Origin: Candidatus Gugararchaeum adminiculabundum
Lineage (GTDB): Archaea > Micrarchaeota > Micrarchaeia > Burarchaeales > Gugararchaeaceae
Assembly (NCBI GenBank): GCA_902384795.1
Contig: CABMDC010000005.1
Coordinates: 1-36,734 of the forward strand
DNA: 36,734 nucleotides
Direction of reading: 5' to 3'
Part shown: positions 15,660 through 23,656 of the stretch, in pieces
How positions within the stretch are numbered: the first letter of the stretch is position 1
How the letters are laid out: every line of letters begins with the position of its first letter
Made by a program: the position numbers and the translations under genes
The notes under the pieces: model-generated
What the model saw: the letters and a program-made list of their open reading frames with translations, nothing else
Database searches by the model: none
What the model was told of the DNA's origin: nothing

Positions 15660-16589
15660 TCACTCACAAAAATATTTCACCGCATCCAATAAATCACTGG
15701 TGTTTTCCAAAATAACTTCGGCTTCCAATTTCTTCATCAATTTCTCATCCGCCACTCCATTAATCACGGCAATAAACAGCACGCCGGCGCTCTTCGCTGC
15801 CCGCACATCGCTTTCTCCGTCCCCAATATAGCAGGCATTCTCCTTTTTGCACTTCATCCTCTCAATGCATTTCACCAGCCCCTCTGGGTCAGGCTTCTTT
15901 TTCTTCACATCTTCCATGCACACCAGGCAATCAAAGTATCTCGCAATCCCGATCCTGTTCAGCCCATAGTCGGTTTCAGCCTTGGTCCTGCCAGTGAATG
16001 CCCCAAGCTTCCCCGGAACATTATCCAGCAGGCTCTTGCTCACCAGCGCTTTTTCAGTTTCCACAAATCCCTCGTCAAAATAGTACTCATTTTTCTCATT
16101 GTAAACCTTGGAATATAATTTTCCAAAATAGAATTCCTCGAAGATCTTGTTCATCTCGTTTTCCTCGCTCACATCCCAGAATTTCTCAATGTCCTCGGCG
16201 CAGGCAGAGCATTTCACAGCCACTTTTTTCGCCCCCACAATCCCTTCCCCGTGCTCCACTACCATCTTCAAATATTCCTCCAACCCCTTCACAGCCCCGT
16301 TCTTCTTCAGTATAAAGTAAAGCACAGCAGCATAGGTGAGCTCCCAGTCATCATTAAAGCTCCCGGCGTTTTTGAATTTCCTCACCTCTTCAGGCCCGAA
16401 TTCAACCTTTCCAATCCCAACCAGCCCGCAATACTTCTTCACGGTTTCCACAATCGCTTTTCTGAAAGATTGGGTCACATCAATAAGCACACCATCTATG
16501 TCAAAAACAAAGCAGTCGATTTTCCTCCTAGCCAGCCCTTTGCGGATTTGAATCCCTTCGGCAACTTTTTCATATTCGCTTGCACTCAC
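15660..16589 (-). CDS. HAD-superfamily phosphatase at the end of the histidine operon
   Basis: A 309-residue HAD hydrolase of subfamily IA. Motif I is FDIDGVLID with the nucleophile Asp and the general acid Asp two residues on. Motif II is the Thr of FTGRTKAE, motif III the Lys of KKKPDPEG, and motif IV is GDGESDV. A large cap of about 130 residues sits between motifs I and II, making the protein longer than usual for the family; it holds a Cys pair (VKCSAC). The gene follows hisC by 11 bp. Because histidine synthesis needs a histidinol-phosphate phosphatase between HisC and HisD, this is the natural candidate for that step, but that assignment rests on context. The GTG start is the first after the hisC stop. 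Confidence 0.85.
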   Translation of the reverse strand: MSASEYEKVAEGIQIRKGLARRKIDCFVFDIDGVLIDVTQSFRKAIVETVKKYCGLVGIGKVEFGPEEVRKFKNAGSFNDDWELTYAAVLYFILKKNGAVKGLEEYLKMVVEHGEGIVGAKKVAVKCSACAEDIEKFWDVSEENEMNKIFEEFYFGKLYSKVYNEKNEYYFDEGFVETEKALVSKSLLDNVPGKLGAFTGRTKAETDYGLNRIGIARYFDCLVCMEDVKKKKPDPEGLVKCIERMKCKKENACYIGDGESDVRAAKSAGVLFIAVINGVADEKLMKKLEAEVILENTSDLLDAVKYFCE

Positions 16590-16600
16590 AGAAGAATCAC

Positions 16601-17644
16601 TTACCCGTTCAGCGCTTTTTCCAGCGCAGCCAAAAATTCGTCATTCTCATTTCCGCTTCCAACACTCACTCTCAGGCAATTCGCCAGCAATGGGTAGGAT
16701 GAAACATCCCTTACCTGCACTCCCTGTCCCAGCATTTTCGCATACGTTTCCTTTGCATCATTCACCCTGAAAAGCAAAAAGTTCGCCTCACTCGCCCAGA
16801 CTTTTTCCACTCCGTTCATCCTTTTCAATTTCTTGTAAACCCTGTTCCTTTCCTTGATTATCTTATTCACTCCTTTTTCAAATTCAGCCCTATTTCTCAT
16901 GAACACCAATCCTGCTGCCTGGGAAAGCGAGTTCAAATTCCAGGGCAATCTAACCTTATCCATACCCTGAACTATTCTCTCATCGGCAATCGCATAACCC
17001 AATCTCAGGCCGGCAGCGCAGAAAGCCTTGCTCATGGTCCTTAGGCAGACAATATTTCCGCCAAAGATTGGCTGCAATCCTGCAAATTCAGCATAGGCCT
17101 GGTCCACAATTACCATTTTCGCCTTGCCAGCCACCTTCCTGATTTCCTCTTCACTAAACGTATTCCCTGTATTCGCATTGGGCGTGCAAATCACCACAAT
17201 TTTCCCAGAGCATTTGTCCGCGAAATCCGAAGGCAAAGCAAAAGTTTCAGCATCCAGCTCCACTTCCTCAACTTTGGCCCCCATTATTTTCGCGCAAATT
17301 TCATAGATTGGAAAAGTCGGCACCCCATAAATGACCGTGTCATTCTTTCCAATGTACGCCATCATCAGGCAGTACAAAACCTCGTCAATCCCGTTCCCCC
17401 CCAGAACATTCTCCGGCTTGCACCCGGTTCCGCAATAGGCGGCAATTTCCTTTCTCAGCTCTTCGCTGCTTCCCTCCGGGTATCGATTAAATTGCATTTC
17501 CTTGAACAGCCCGATTATCTCGCGCTTCAATTTATTCGGAACATCAAACGGCGACTCATTCTGGTTCAGTTTCACCCTAGCGTTCACTAGCGGCGGCCTT
17601 ACATAGGGCTTCAGGCTTTTCAGTTCCTCTCGTTCTTCAACCAT
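16601..17644 (-). CDS. hisC: histidinol-phosphate aminotransferase
   Basis: A 347-residue PLP enzyme of fold type I that transaminates imidazole-acetol phosphate with glutamate to give histidinol phosphate. Visible motifs: LNQNESP near 26-32; the PLP-phosphate region GGNGIDE at 82-88; TPNANTGN at 154-161 (a variant of the usual PNNPTG); D181 and Y184 in VDQAYAEF; the Schiff-base Lys K206 in RTMSKAF with GLRLGY after it; and C-terminal CLRVSVGS, where the Arg binds the substrate carboxylate or phosphate. Length is typical. It lies 8 bp after hisD in the operon, which supports HisC over other aminotransferases of the family. Confidence 0.95.
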   Translation of the reverse strand: MVEEREELKSLKPYVRPPLVNARVKLNQNESPFDVPNKLKREIIGLFKEMQFNRYPEGSSEELRKEIAAYCGTGCKPENVLGGNGIDEVLYCLMMAYIGKNDTVIYGVPTFPIYEICAKIMGAKVEEVELDAETFALPSDFADKCSGKIVVICTPNANTGNTFSEEEIRKVAGKAKMVIVDQAYAEFAGLQPIFGGNIVCLRTMSKAFCAAGLRLGYAIADERIVQGMDKVRLPWNLNSLSQAAGLVFMRNRAEFEKGVNKIIKERNRVYKKLKRMNGVEKVWASEANFLLFRVNDAKETYAKMLGQGVQVRDVSSYPLLANCLRVSVGSGNENDEFLAALEKALNG

Positions 17645-17652
17645 GTTTCCAC

Positions 17653-18924
17653 CTAGTCAGTTTTCTTCTTCCTCGCCTTAATCGCATTGGCGTGCTCGCC
17701 AAGCCCTTCGGCTTCGGCAATCGCAATCCCCGCATCCGCTATCTCGGCCTCCTTCCCTTCCTCCACTTTCACATAATAGGTGGCTTTCATAAAGCTCAGG
17801 ATATTCAGCGCCGATGCGAATTTCGCAGTCCCGGAAGTGGGCAGCACGTGATTGCTTCCTGCTGAGTAATCACCATAGGGAATTGTCGTCTGTTTTCCAA
17901 TAAACACCGCGCCAGCGTTCACAATTCTCTCGGCCACTTTCCCCGCTTTTTTGCACGAAAGCTGCACGTGCTCGCATGCATACTCATTGGCAAATTCCAC
18001 CGCCTCGTCAATCGAGCAGACAACTGCAAAAGATTTTTCCAGCGCCTTTTCCACGATTTCTTTCCTTGCGCTGACTTTCACCAATTCGTCAACTTTTGCG
18101 CCAACCCTTTGCAGCAGTTTCCTGTCAGTGCAAACCAGCACGCTTTCGGCATCCGGGTCGTGCTCCAGCTGCGCCAAAAATTCAGCTGCAATCACTTCCA
18201 CCTCGGTGCTTTTGTCCGCAATTATCAGCGCCTCGCTCGGCCCTGCAGGCGAGTCAATATCAACCGCCCCCATCCCCTGCACCTGTTTCTTCGCCTCGTT
18301 AACAAACGCATTTCCAGGCCCCACAATCTTCCCGACCTTGGGAACACTCTCGGTCCCAAACGCCATGGCAGCAACCGCCTGCGCGCCCCCAATCCTGAAA
18401 ATTCTTTTCACTCCGCACAATTTGGCAGCAGCCAGAATTACGGGCGAAGCGTTGGGGGGAGTGCACATGATTATCTCCTTCACTCCTGCAACCGAGGCAG
18501 GAACGCAGCACATCAAAACAGTGCTAGGATAAGTCGCCCTTCCACCCGGCGCATAAATCCCAATCCGTTCAATGGCATTCCATCTCATCTCAACGGTTCC
18601 AAACTCGTTTTTCACTTTCACATTTTTCGGCATGCACATTCGGCTGACTTTCTCAATATTCTTTTTTGCAATCTCCAGCGCCCGCAAAACATTCGCGTCA
18701 ACTTTTGCAACCGCCTCTTCCAATTCCTTTTCACTAACTTCAATCTCTCCCGAATAATTGTCAAACTTCTCATTCAGCTCCCTAATCGCTTCATCCCCGC
18801 TCATCCTAATTTTGCCGATTATTTCGCTCACTTTAATTTTCATCCCGTCATCCGAAGCGCCGCTGCTGACCTCTCTTTTCTTCGCAATTTCCAGCGCATC
18901 TTTCAGGCTAATTTCCCTTAACAT
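17653..18924 (-). CDS. hisD: histidinol dehydrogenase
   Basis: A 423-residue enzyme catalysing the last two oxidations of histidine synthesis (histidinol to histidine, NAD-dependent, Zn-bound). The family landmarks are all present: APGGRATYPST at 125-135, the GGAQAVAAMAFGT segment, VGPGNAFVNEAK, DSPAGPSE, Zn ligands Q252 and H255 (AQLEHDP), D352 (GDYSAGSNHVLPT) and H411 (GLGEHANAIK), and the catalytic E318/H319 pair (ACEHVQL). The start overlaps the end of hisS by 17 nt, so translation is likely coupled. Complete and intact. Confidence 0.97.
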   Translation of the reverse strand: MLREISLKDALEIAKKREVSSGASDDGMKIKVSEIIGKIRMSGDEAIRELNEKFDNYSGEIEVSEKELEEAVAKVDANVLRALEIAKKNIEKVSRMCMPKNVKVKNEFGTVEMRWNAIERIGIYAPGGRATYPSTVLMCCVPASVAGVKEIIMCTPPNASPVILAAAKLCGVKRIFRIGGAQAVAAMAFGTESVPKVGKIVGPGNAFVNEAKKQVQGMGAVDIDSPAGPSEALIIADKSTEVEVIAAEFLAQLEHDPDAESVLVCTDRKLLQRVGAKVDELVKVSARKEIVEKALEKSFAVVCSIDEAVEFANEYACEHVQLSCKKAGKVAERIVNAGAVFIGKQTTIPYGDYSAGSNHVLPTSGTAKFASALNILSFMKATYYVKVEEGKEAEIADAGIAIAEAEGLGEHANAIKARKKKTD

Positions 18925-20236
18925 ATTTCACAGCCTCATCCAAGCCTTTCAGCTCTTCCTTCCCTGTCTCCAAATTCCGTACATTCACTTTCTTTTCCTT
19001 CAGTTCCCTTTCACCGACAATAAACGCAAACCTCGCGCCCTTTTTCGCTGCTCCTGAAACCTGCTTGCTTAGGTTTCTTTTTAGCAAATCAATATCACAG
19101 CTGATTCCAGCTTCCCTGATTTTCGCCGCGATTTTCAGCGCCTCATTGTACATTTTCTCATTTACAGGCACCACGACAACTTCCGCGGCTTCCAGAATTC
19201 TTGGGTAAGCCTTCGCCTTTTCCAGGCTGAGCATCAATCTCTCAATTCCACCGGCAATTCCGGTCGCAGGCACGTCTCCCCCATTGAAAACTTTCACCAG
19301 CCCGTCAAACCTTCCGCCGCCTGCAATCGCTCCCAGTTCCGGGCTAGCTGTATCATAAATTTCATAGACGATTCCAGTGTAATAGTCAATTCCCCTCACA
19401 ACGCTCAAATCCAGCACGCACCTGTCCAGGCACCCATAGGCTCCAAGCAGTTCAGCGAGCTTTTCCAGCTTTGCAGTTCCGCTCGCGATCTTTTCGTTTT
19501 TCCCATTGCTCCCCTTTACTTTCACCAATTTAACCGTGTCCTTCAAGTTTCCCCTGGTCCCGCACAGTTCCAGCACTTTGCTCCCTGCTTTTTCGCTCAC
19601 TCCAGCCGCCTTCAATTCACTGAGCACTTTTGCTTTCCCGACTTTTGCCAGCTTGTCAATCGCCCTCATCGCGCTTGAAGTTTTGTCCGCGCTCACGCCC
19701 GCTTCTTCCAGCAATCCTTCAACCAGCTCGCGTGAATTGATTCTAACTTCGAATTCCTTCAGCCCGAGCGATTCCAGCGCGCCAACTCCGGCGCTGATCA
19801 CCTCGGCATCGGCTTCAACTCCTGCAACCCCGAACACTTCCACATCCCATTGGTAAAAGCACCTGTATCTTCCAAATTGCGGTTCATCATACCTCCACAT
19901 ATTGGAAATTGCGGCAAGCTTGATCGGCTTGGCCCAGTCCATTTTCCCGGCCACCATCCGAGCAAGCCCCACGGTCAAATCAAACCTCAAGCCAATTTCC
20001 CGGTCCGCCTTATCCTTGAATCCATAAATCTCATTCCTGACTCCCTCACCGCTCTTGGCAACCAGGGTTTCCATATTTTCCAATGGGGAAGGTTCCACAA
20101 ACGAGAAGCCGAACCCTCTGATGCTTTTGGTTATGGTTTCCTCTACCCACAGTTTCCTTGCCATTTCCAATGGCTCGATGTCGCGCATGCCGCGCGGCAG
20201 GCCAAAAGTTGCATTAGTATTAGTCATAGGTATCAC
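18908..20236 (-). CDS. hisS: histidyl-tRNA synthetase
   Basis: A 442-residue class II synthetase that charges tRNA-His. N-terminal GLPRGMRD is the usual start of the catalytic core. Motif 2 is WRYDEPQFGRYRCFYQWD, the histidine-binding signature is VRGIDYYTG, and motif 3 is GIAGGIERLM. The conserved Arg in the RGIDYYTG loop, needed for adenylation, is present, so this is a real HisS rather than the inactive HisZ regulator. The anticodon-binding domain follows from about 345 (EVVVVPVNEKM). It heads the hisS-hisD-hisC-HAD operon, an arrangement that ties synthetase and pathway expression. Start GTG 20236 or ATG 20227. Confidence 0.96.
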   Translation of the reverse strand: MIPMTNTNATFGLPRGMRDIEPLEMARKLWVEETITKSIRGFGFSFVEPSPLENMETLVAKSGEGVRNEIYGFKDKADREIGLRFDLTVGLARMVAGKMDWAKPIKLAAISNMWRYDEPQFGRYRCFYQWDVEVFGVAGVEADAEVISAGVGALESLGLKEFEVRINSRELVEGLLEEAGVSADKTSSAMRAIDKLAKVGKAKVLSELKAAGVSEKAGSKVLELCGTRGNLKDTVKLVKVKGSNGKNEKIASGTAKLEKLAELLGAYGCLDRCVLDLSVVRGIDYYTGIVYEIYDTASPELGAIAGGGRFDGLVKVFNGGDVPATGIAGGIERLMLSLEKAKAYPRILEAAEVVVVPVNEKMYNEALKIAAKIREAGISCDIDLLKRNLSKQVSGAAKKGARFAFIVGERELKEKKVNVRNLETGKEELKGLDEAVKYVKGN

Positions 20237-20370
20237 TGCCCACTAATCCCCTTGAAATCCTGTTAAAACTAGACAAAACTATGCTTAAAAGCCTACTCTG
20301 CACTTTTTGTGTGAAGTAAATTACCCATCTTCATCCTCTGCTAATTATTACTCATCCGGGGTATAAATAG

Positions 20371-20943
20371 CTAATCCCGCGCCCTCTCGCCCCTGCTCTC
20401 CACCCTCAGCCCTTCTCCCCTAATCCCCTCGCCCTGGGGCTCTTTCCTGCGCCACTCCGCCAGTTCTATGATCTGTACCCTGGGCGGATTCTCGACCTCT
20501 TCAATGAAAGCGAGAAATACCCCAAGTTTATCCTCAAACGTGCGCGCCCTTTCAGAAAACATCGCCTGCAGCCCATCCAAAATATTCACAAGTTTTTCCT
20601 GATTGTTTCCCATCGCATAGTTGATTTCATCTTCCATATAACAATCAAACATGCGGATTATGAACCTCTCCGTTTCCCTCCTGAGCTTGTAATTTTCAAA
20701 CCCGCATCTGCACCCTTCCACCAGCTTTGCCTTGATCCTCACCGCTTCCGGTTTCTTCTGGCAGTCCATGAAATTATTTTCCCAATAGACATTGAACTGG
20801 CTCCTCAATTCCATGAGCCTTTCCGGGCCCGGTCCCCTGTCCAGCACCCTGTCCCTATGAAACATCCCCATTCCAATTCTTTTGGAGGGAGCCCTGTTCT
20901 CAGGAAATTTGATAACTCGCGCCATCTGAACCGTATCTACCAT
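20371..20943 (-). CDS. hypothetical protein (190 aa)
   Basis: A soluble, charged protein with a basic N-terminus (FPENRAPSKRIGMGMFHRDR), a helical middle with four Cys (MDCQKK, EGCRCGF, FDCY) and an Arg/Glu-rich tail that is probably disordered (PQGEGIRGEGLRVESRGE). No family is recognised. An A/T-rich stretch on the minus strand (ATAAATACATAA) lies about 20-32 nt before the ATG. The gene follows thioredoxin in the same direction after about 30 bp but appears to have its own promoter. Confidence 0.75.
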   Translation of the reverse strand: MVDTVQMARVIKFPENRAPSKRIGMGMFHRDRVLDRGPGPERLMELRSQFNVYWENNFMDCQKKPEAVRIKAKLVEGCRCGFENYKLRRETERFIIRMFDCYMEDEINYAMGNNQEKLVNILDGLQAMFSERARTFEDKLGVFLAFIEEVENPPRVQIIELAEWRRKEPQGEGIRGEGLRVESRGERARD

Positions 20944-20973
20944 GTCGTAGTATTAGCGCTATTATGTATTTAT

Positions 20974-21303
20974 CTATATCGTCTTGCCAGTTTTCTCCTT
21001 AATCCACGCCTTTAGCCTTTCCTTGGGCATGGCGCCAACCCTGGTATCAACCGCATGCCCGTCCTTGAACAGAATAAGCGTTGGAATGCTCATGATCGCA
21101 AATCTTCCCGCGATTTCCTGGTTGTCATCCACATTGCATTTCGCGACTTTCAGCTTCCCTTCCATCTCCTTTCCCACTTCCTCGACTATCGGCCCGAGCA
21201 TCCTGCACGGCCCGCACCAGGGCGCCCAGAAATCCACGAGCACCGGACCCTTGGAATTCAAAACTTCAGAGCCAAAATTTTCCTTTGTAATCTCAAGCAC
21301 CAC
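20974..21303 (-). CDS. trxA: thioredoxin
   Basis: About 109 residues with the thioredoxin fold order and the active site FWAPWCGPCRM, plus the cis-Pro loop SIPTLILF and the C-terminal helix GAMPKERLKAWI. It is a general disulphide reductase of the cytosol. I place the start at GTG 21303 (or the next GTG, 21300), a few nt after GGTGAT, a good match to the 16S tail. The frame stays open to a TTG at 21339, but that would add a Cys-containing leader with no ribosome site. A TATAAAAA box at 21341-21348 fits a transcript start shortly before 21303. Divergent from the winged-helix regulator at 21483, so the two may share control. Confidence 0.93.
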   Translation of the reverse strand: MVLEITKENFGSEVLNSKGPVLVDFWAPWCGPCRMLGPIVEEVGKEMEGKLKVAKCNVDDNQEIAGRFAIMSIPTLILFKDGHAVDTRVGAMPKERLKAWIKEKTGKTI

Positions 21304-21340
21304 AAAAATCACCCGCGGACATCTGGTTTGTTCGCACAAG

Positions 21341-21348
21341 TTTTTATA
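21341..21348 (-). promoter_or_regulatory. TATA box of the thioredoxin gene
   Basis: On the minus strand TATAAAAA, 37 nt before the chosen GTG start. This leaves a short leader with a GGTGAT ribosome site. Confidence 0.5.
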
Positions 21349-21403
21349 CTTTCAATTTCACGCGCCAAATCCATTCATTTGTGCCCTACTTCGCCAACCC
21401 CGC

Positions 21404-21460
21404 ACATCATTGTTCACAAACAGAACATCAAATCACAATATTTATATACATCGATGTTCT
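21404..21460 (+). promoter_or_regulatory. promoter with palindromic operators before the winged-helix gene
   Basis: TTTATATA (21441-21448) is the TATA box. It directly abuts a perfect 10-bp palindrome ACATCGATGT (21448-21457). An inverted half-site AGAACATC (21422-21429) pairs with GATGTTCT (21453-21460) across 23 bases, framing the TATA box. A near copy of the operator, ACATCATTGTTC (21404-21415), matches ACATCGATGTTC at 10 of 12 positions, 44 bp upstream. This is what an autoregulated archaeal repressor promoter would look like. Confidence 0.6.
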
Positions 21461-21482
21461 TTATTGACGCTTGGCGGTAAAA

Positions 21483-21806
21483 ATGAGCGAAAAATCCCCC
21501 ATTTTGAAGGTTTTCGGTGAATACCCAAAAACAAAAGTAATTGATTTCCTGCTCTCCTCTTCTGAATCTGATTTTTCTCTTACAGACATAGCTGAAAAAT
21601 CAGGGGTCGGCCGCACCACTTTGTATCAGTTCTTTTACAGTTTAGTCGAGCAAAACGTGGTAATAGAAACCAGAAAGATCGGCAGGGCAAAGCTCTACAA
21701 AGTTAATCTGGAAAGCCAGCTGGTCCAGTCAATAATCGAGCTCTCGCAAAAGGAAAGCGACAAATCCAAATCAAAGGACATGCTCAAGGATTTCAGCTAT
21801 GTTTAA
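21483..21806 (+). CDS. small winged helix-turn-helix transcription regulator
   Basis: 107 residues. A classic winged helix: helix 1 (TKVIDFLLSS), DFSLTDIAEKSGVGRTTLYQFFYSLVEQ as the helix-turn-helix, then the wing VVIETRKIGRAKLYKVN. A charged C-terminal helix follows (QKESDKSKSKDMLKD), perhaps for dimerisation. ATG 21483 is chosen because GGCGGT lies 4 nt upstream; a TTG at 21471 is less likely. The promoter holds palindromes that straddle the TATA box, so autorepression is likely. The same sites lie between it and the divergent thioredoxin gene, which might be co-regulated. No ligand domain is present, so the signal is unknown. Confidence 0.88.
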   Translation: MSEKSPILKVFGEYPKTKVIDFLLSSSESDFSLTDIAEKSGVGRTTLYQFFYSLVEQNVVIETRKIGRAKLYKVNLESQLVQSIIELSQKESDKSKSKDMLKDFSYV

Positions 21807-21824
21807 TCCAAACGGACTGCCGGT

Positions 21825-23114
21825 TTATTTTTTAGCCAGCTTTTCGTATACCGCGAAATCTATCCCAGCCAATTCGTTTTTTCCCAGCTTCGCATAGCAA
21901 ATTCCGCGGTTTTTATACGCATCCGCATACCCCTGTCTCATCGCTGTTGCCACATCATAATCTTCTATCGCTTTTCCATACTCCCCTAAACCCATCCAAG
22001 CGTTTCCCCTATTGAGATACGCTTCCGGATACCACGGTTTTATCCCTATTGCTTTAGTGAAATTTTTCACCGCCCGTTTGTATTTTTTCAGCCCATAGCA
22101 TGCAGCTCCCCGGTTGTTATGCGCTCCTTCATTTTTCGGGTTTATGGCTATGGCTTTATCAAAATCTTCCATCGCTTTCCTGTATTTCCTCATTCCCAAG
22201 CGGAAAGCTCCCCGGTTGTTATGTGCTGATGAAAATTCCGGAGCCAGCCTTATCGCTTCGGTGCAATCATCCACCGCTCTCCTGAAATCCTTCATCATGT
22301 AATAAGCAGTTCCCCGGTTGTTATACGCTCCCGCACTTTTTGGGTCTATCTCTATCGCTCTGGTAAAATCTTCTATTGCCTGCTCATAGTCGCCTATGCT
22401 GTTATCCGCGCTTCCACGGTTCTTATACGATATGCACTGTATCTGACTCTCTTCAAGAATCCGCCCCCACGGGTAGCGCTTAGCCAGTCCTTCTATGGGG
22501 TAATAGTCCCCCCCAGTGGTTTCAAAGAAAAAGTTGTCAGTTTTAACCAAAACGTGCCCTTCATCTTCGCTGGGCGGAACTTGAATAACCTCCATTTTTA
22601 TTCCACACATTTTTGCAACATCATAAACCAGGAACGCAGAAGTGTCGCAGTCAAACTCGCCAGTACGTATGGATTCAGACATGAATCCATGAGTGTTCGT
22701 TCCATACTCTATTCCCAAACTTGAGTGCATAATTCCCACGACTTCAATCATGAACCGCTCTTCCATGTCTCTCTTTTCAGACCCAGTCAGGCTCTCTCCC
22801 TTCCCAATCCTGCTCAAATAGCCGGCTAGTTTCTGGTCCGGGCCGGTTTCTAAATCTGTTAATATGGAATAAATGCCCAATGCCAGACTGTTGTATATCT
22901 CTGTATAGAAGTCCTTTACCCAAGATTCATCGTCTTTCAGCTCTATCCTAATCCTTTCTGCTCCCTGGGTTTTGAGCTTCAAAGCCTCGCCAACAGCGAG
23001 CTGGCTTTTTTCAAGGAAAGCATAGGTAAAAGTTGATATTTTAGCAGGCATGGTGATTTCCTGCTCAAATCTCCGCCCTTTCTGATTCTGTCCGCTAACA
23101 GGTACAAACGTCAT
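21825..23114 (-). CDS. papain/transglutaminase-like domain fused to six TPR repeats
   Basis: 429 residues in two parts. Residues ~60-215 resemble a transglutaminase-like (papain-fold) domain: Cys156 in GEFDCDTSAFLVYDVAKMCG, His187 in DEGHVLVKTDN, and an acidic third residue in FFFETTGG (E198) match the usual Cys-His-acid order and spacing. Residues ~227-429 are six consecutive 34-residue TPR units, each opening with a conserved NRG (YKNRGSA, YNNRGTA, HNNRGAF and so on). No signal peptide, so a cytosolic peptidase or transferase with a protein-binding platform. A TATA-like box lies 22 nt upstream of the ATG. The catalytic reading is inferred from motif order; an inactive fold is possible. Confidence 0.85.
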   Translation of the reverse strand: MTFVPVSGQNQKGRRFEQEITMPAKISTFTYAFLEKSQLAVGEALKLKTQGAERIRIELKDDESWVKDFYTEIYNSLALGIYSILTDLETGPDQKLAGYLSRIGKGESLTGSEKRDMEERFMIEVVGIMHSSLGIEYGTNTHGFMSESIRTGEFDCDTSAFLVYDVAKMCGIKMEVIQVPPSEDEGHVLVKTDNFFFETTGGDYYPIEGLAKRYPWGRILEESQIQCISYKNRGSADNSIGDYEQAIEDFTRAIEIDPKSAGAYNNRGTAYYMMKDFRRAVDDCTEAIRLAPEFSSAHNNRGAFRLGMRKYRKAMEDFDKAIAINPKNEGAHNNRGAACYGLKKYKRAVKNFTKAIGIKPWYPEAYLNRGNAWMGLGEYGKAIEDYDVATAMRQGYADAYKNRGICYAKLGKNELAGIDFAVYEKLAKK

Positions 23115-23136
23115 GGTATATTATGCACATTTGTGG

Positions 23137-23144
23137 ATTATAAA
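23137..23144 (-). promoter_or_regulatory. TATA-like box of the TPR gene
   Basis: On the minus strand TTTATAAT, ending 22 nt before the ATG at 23114. It sits in the short gap after the acyltransferase gene, so the TPR gene has its own promoter. Confidence 0.5.
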
Positions 23145-23156
23145 CCTTCCTACTGT

Positions 23157-23636
23157 CTAGGATTCCGCAGAAATAGTTTTTATCGGCACGCCGCCCACAA
23201 ATTCCCCTGGCTTCACATCCCTGTTCACTAAGCTCATCGCGCCCACAACCGCGCCATCCCCGATTTCCACTCCTGGCAAAATTGTGCAATTGGCCCCAAT
23301 CAAAACATTTTTCCCAATCTTAACTTTCCCCCTTCTCCACTCGCCAACCAAAAATTCGTGTGTAAGCAAAACACTCCCAAATCCAATGATGCTCCCATCC
23401 CCGATTTCAACCATTTCCGGGAAAATCATATCCAGGGTCGCGCCGCCAACGGCAACCCCCTTCCCGATTCTCATGCCAATCAGCCTATAGAAGAAATTTT
23501 TCACGCGAAAGCTCGGAATCCAGAAAACCCCGAAAACAATTCCGGCATTGAACAGCATTCTCACCGGATTGCGCATCTTCCACCAGTTTCCCATAGGCGT
23601 TCCGGAAACTTTGTGCGACTCTGTTCTTCGCGCCAT
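23157..23636 (-). CDS. hexapeptide-repeat acyltransferase
   Basis: 159 residues built mainly of left-handed beta-helix hexapeptides: IGMRIGKGVAVGG, VEIGDGSIIGFGSVLL, VKIGKNVLIGANCTIL, VEIGDGAVVGAMSLV. An extended loop with a His (LLTHEFLVGEW) sits where the catalytic His of xenobiotic/maltose-type acetyltransferases lies. The N-terminus (about 20-45) is hydrophobic with Pro and Trp (FGVFWIPSF) and may pack on a membrane or partner. Likely an O- or N-acetyltransferase acting on sugars or a small molecule with acetyl-CoA; substrate unknown. It lies 20 bp downstream of the aspartokinase gene in the same direction, but a functional link is not evident. Confidence 0.85.
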   Translation of the reverse strand: MARRTESHKVSGTPMGNWWKMRNPVRMLFNAGIVFGVFWIPSFRVKNFFYRLIGMRIGKGVAVGGATLDMIFPEMVEIGDGSIIGFGSVLLTHEFLVGEWRRGKVKIGKNVLIGANCTILPGVEIGDGAVVGAMSLVNRDVKPGEFVGGVPIKTISAES

Positions 23637-23656
23637 AAAAATCAGTTCAATCGTTC

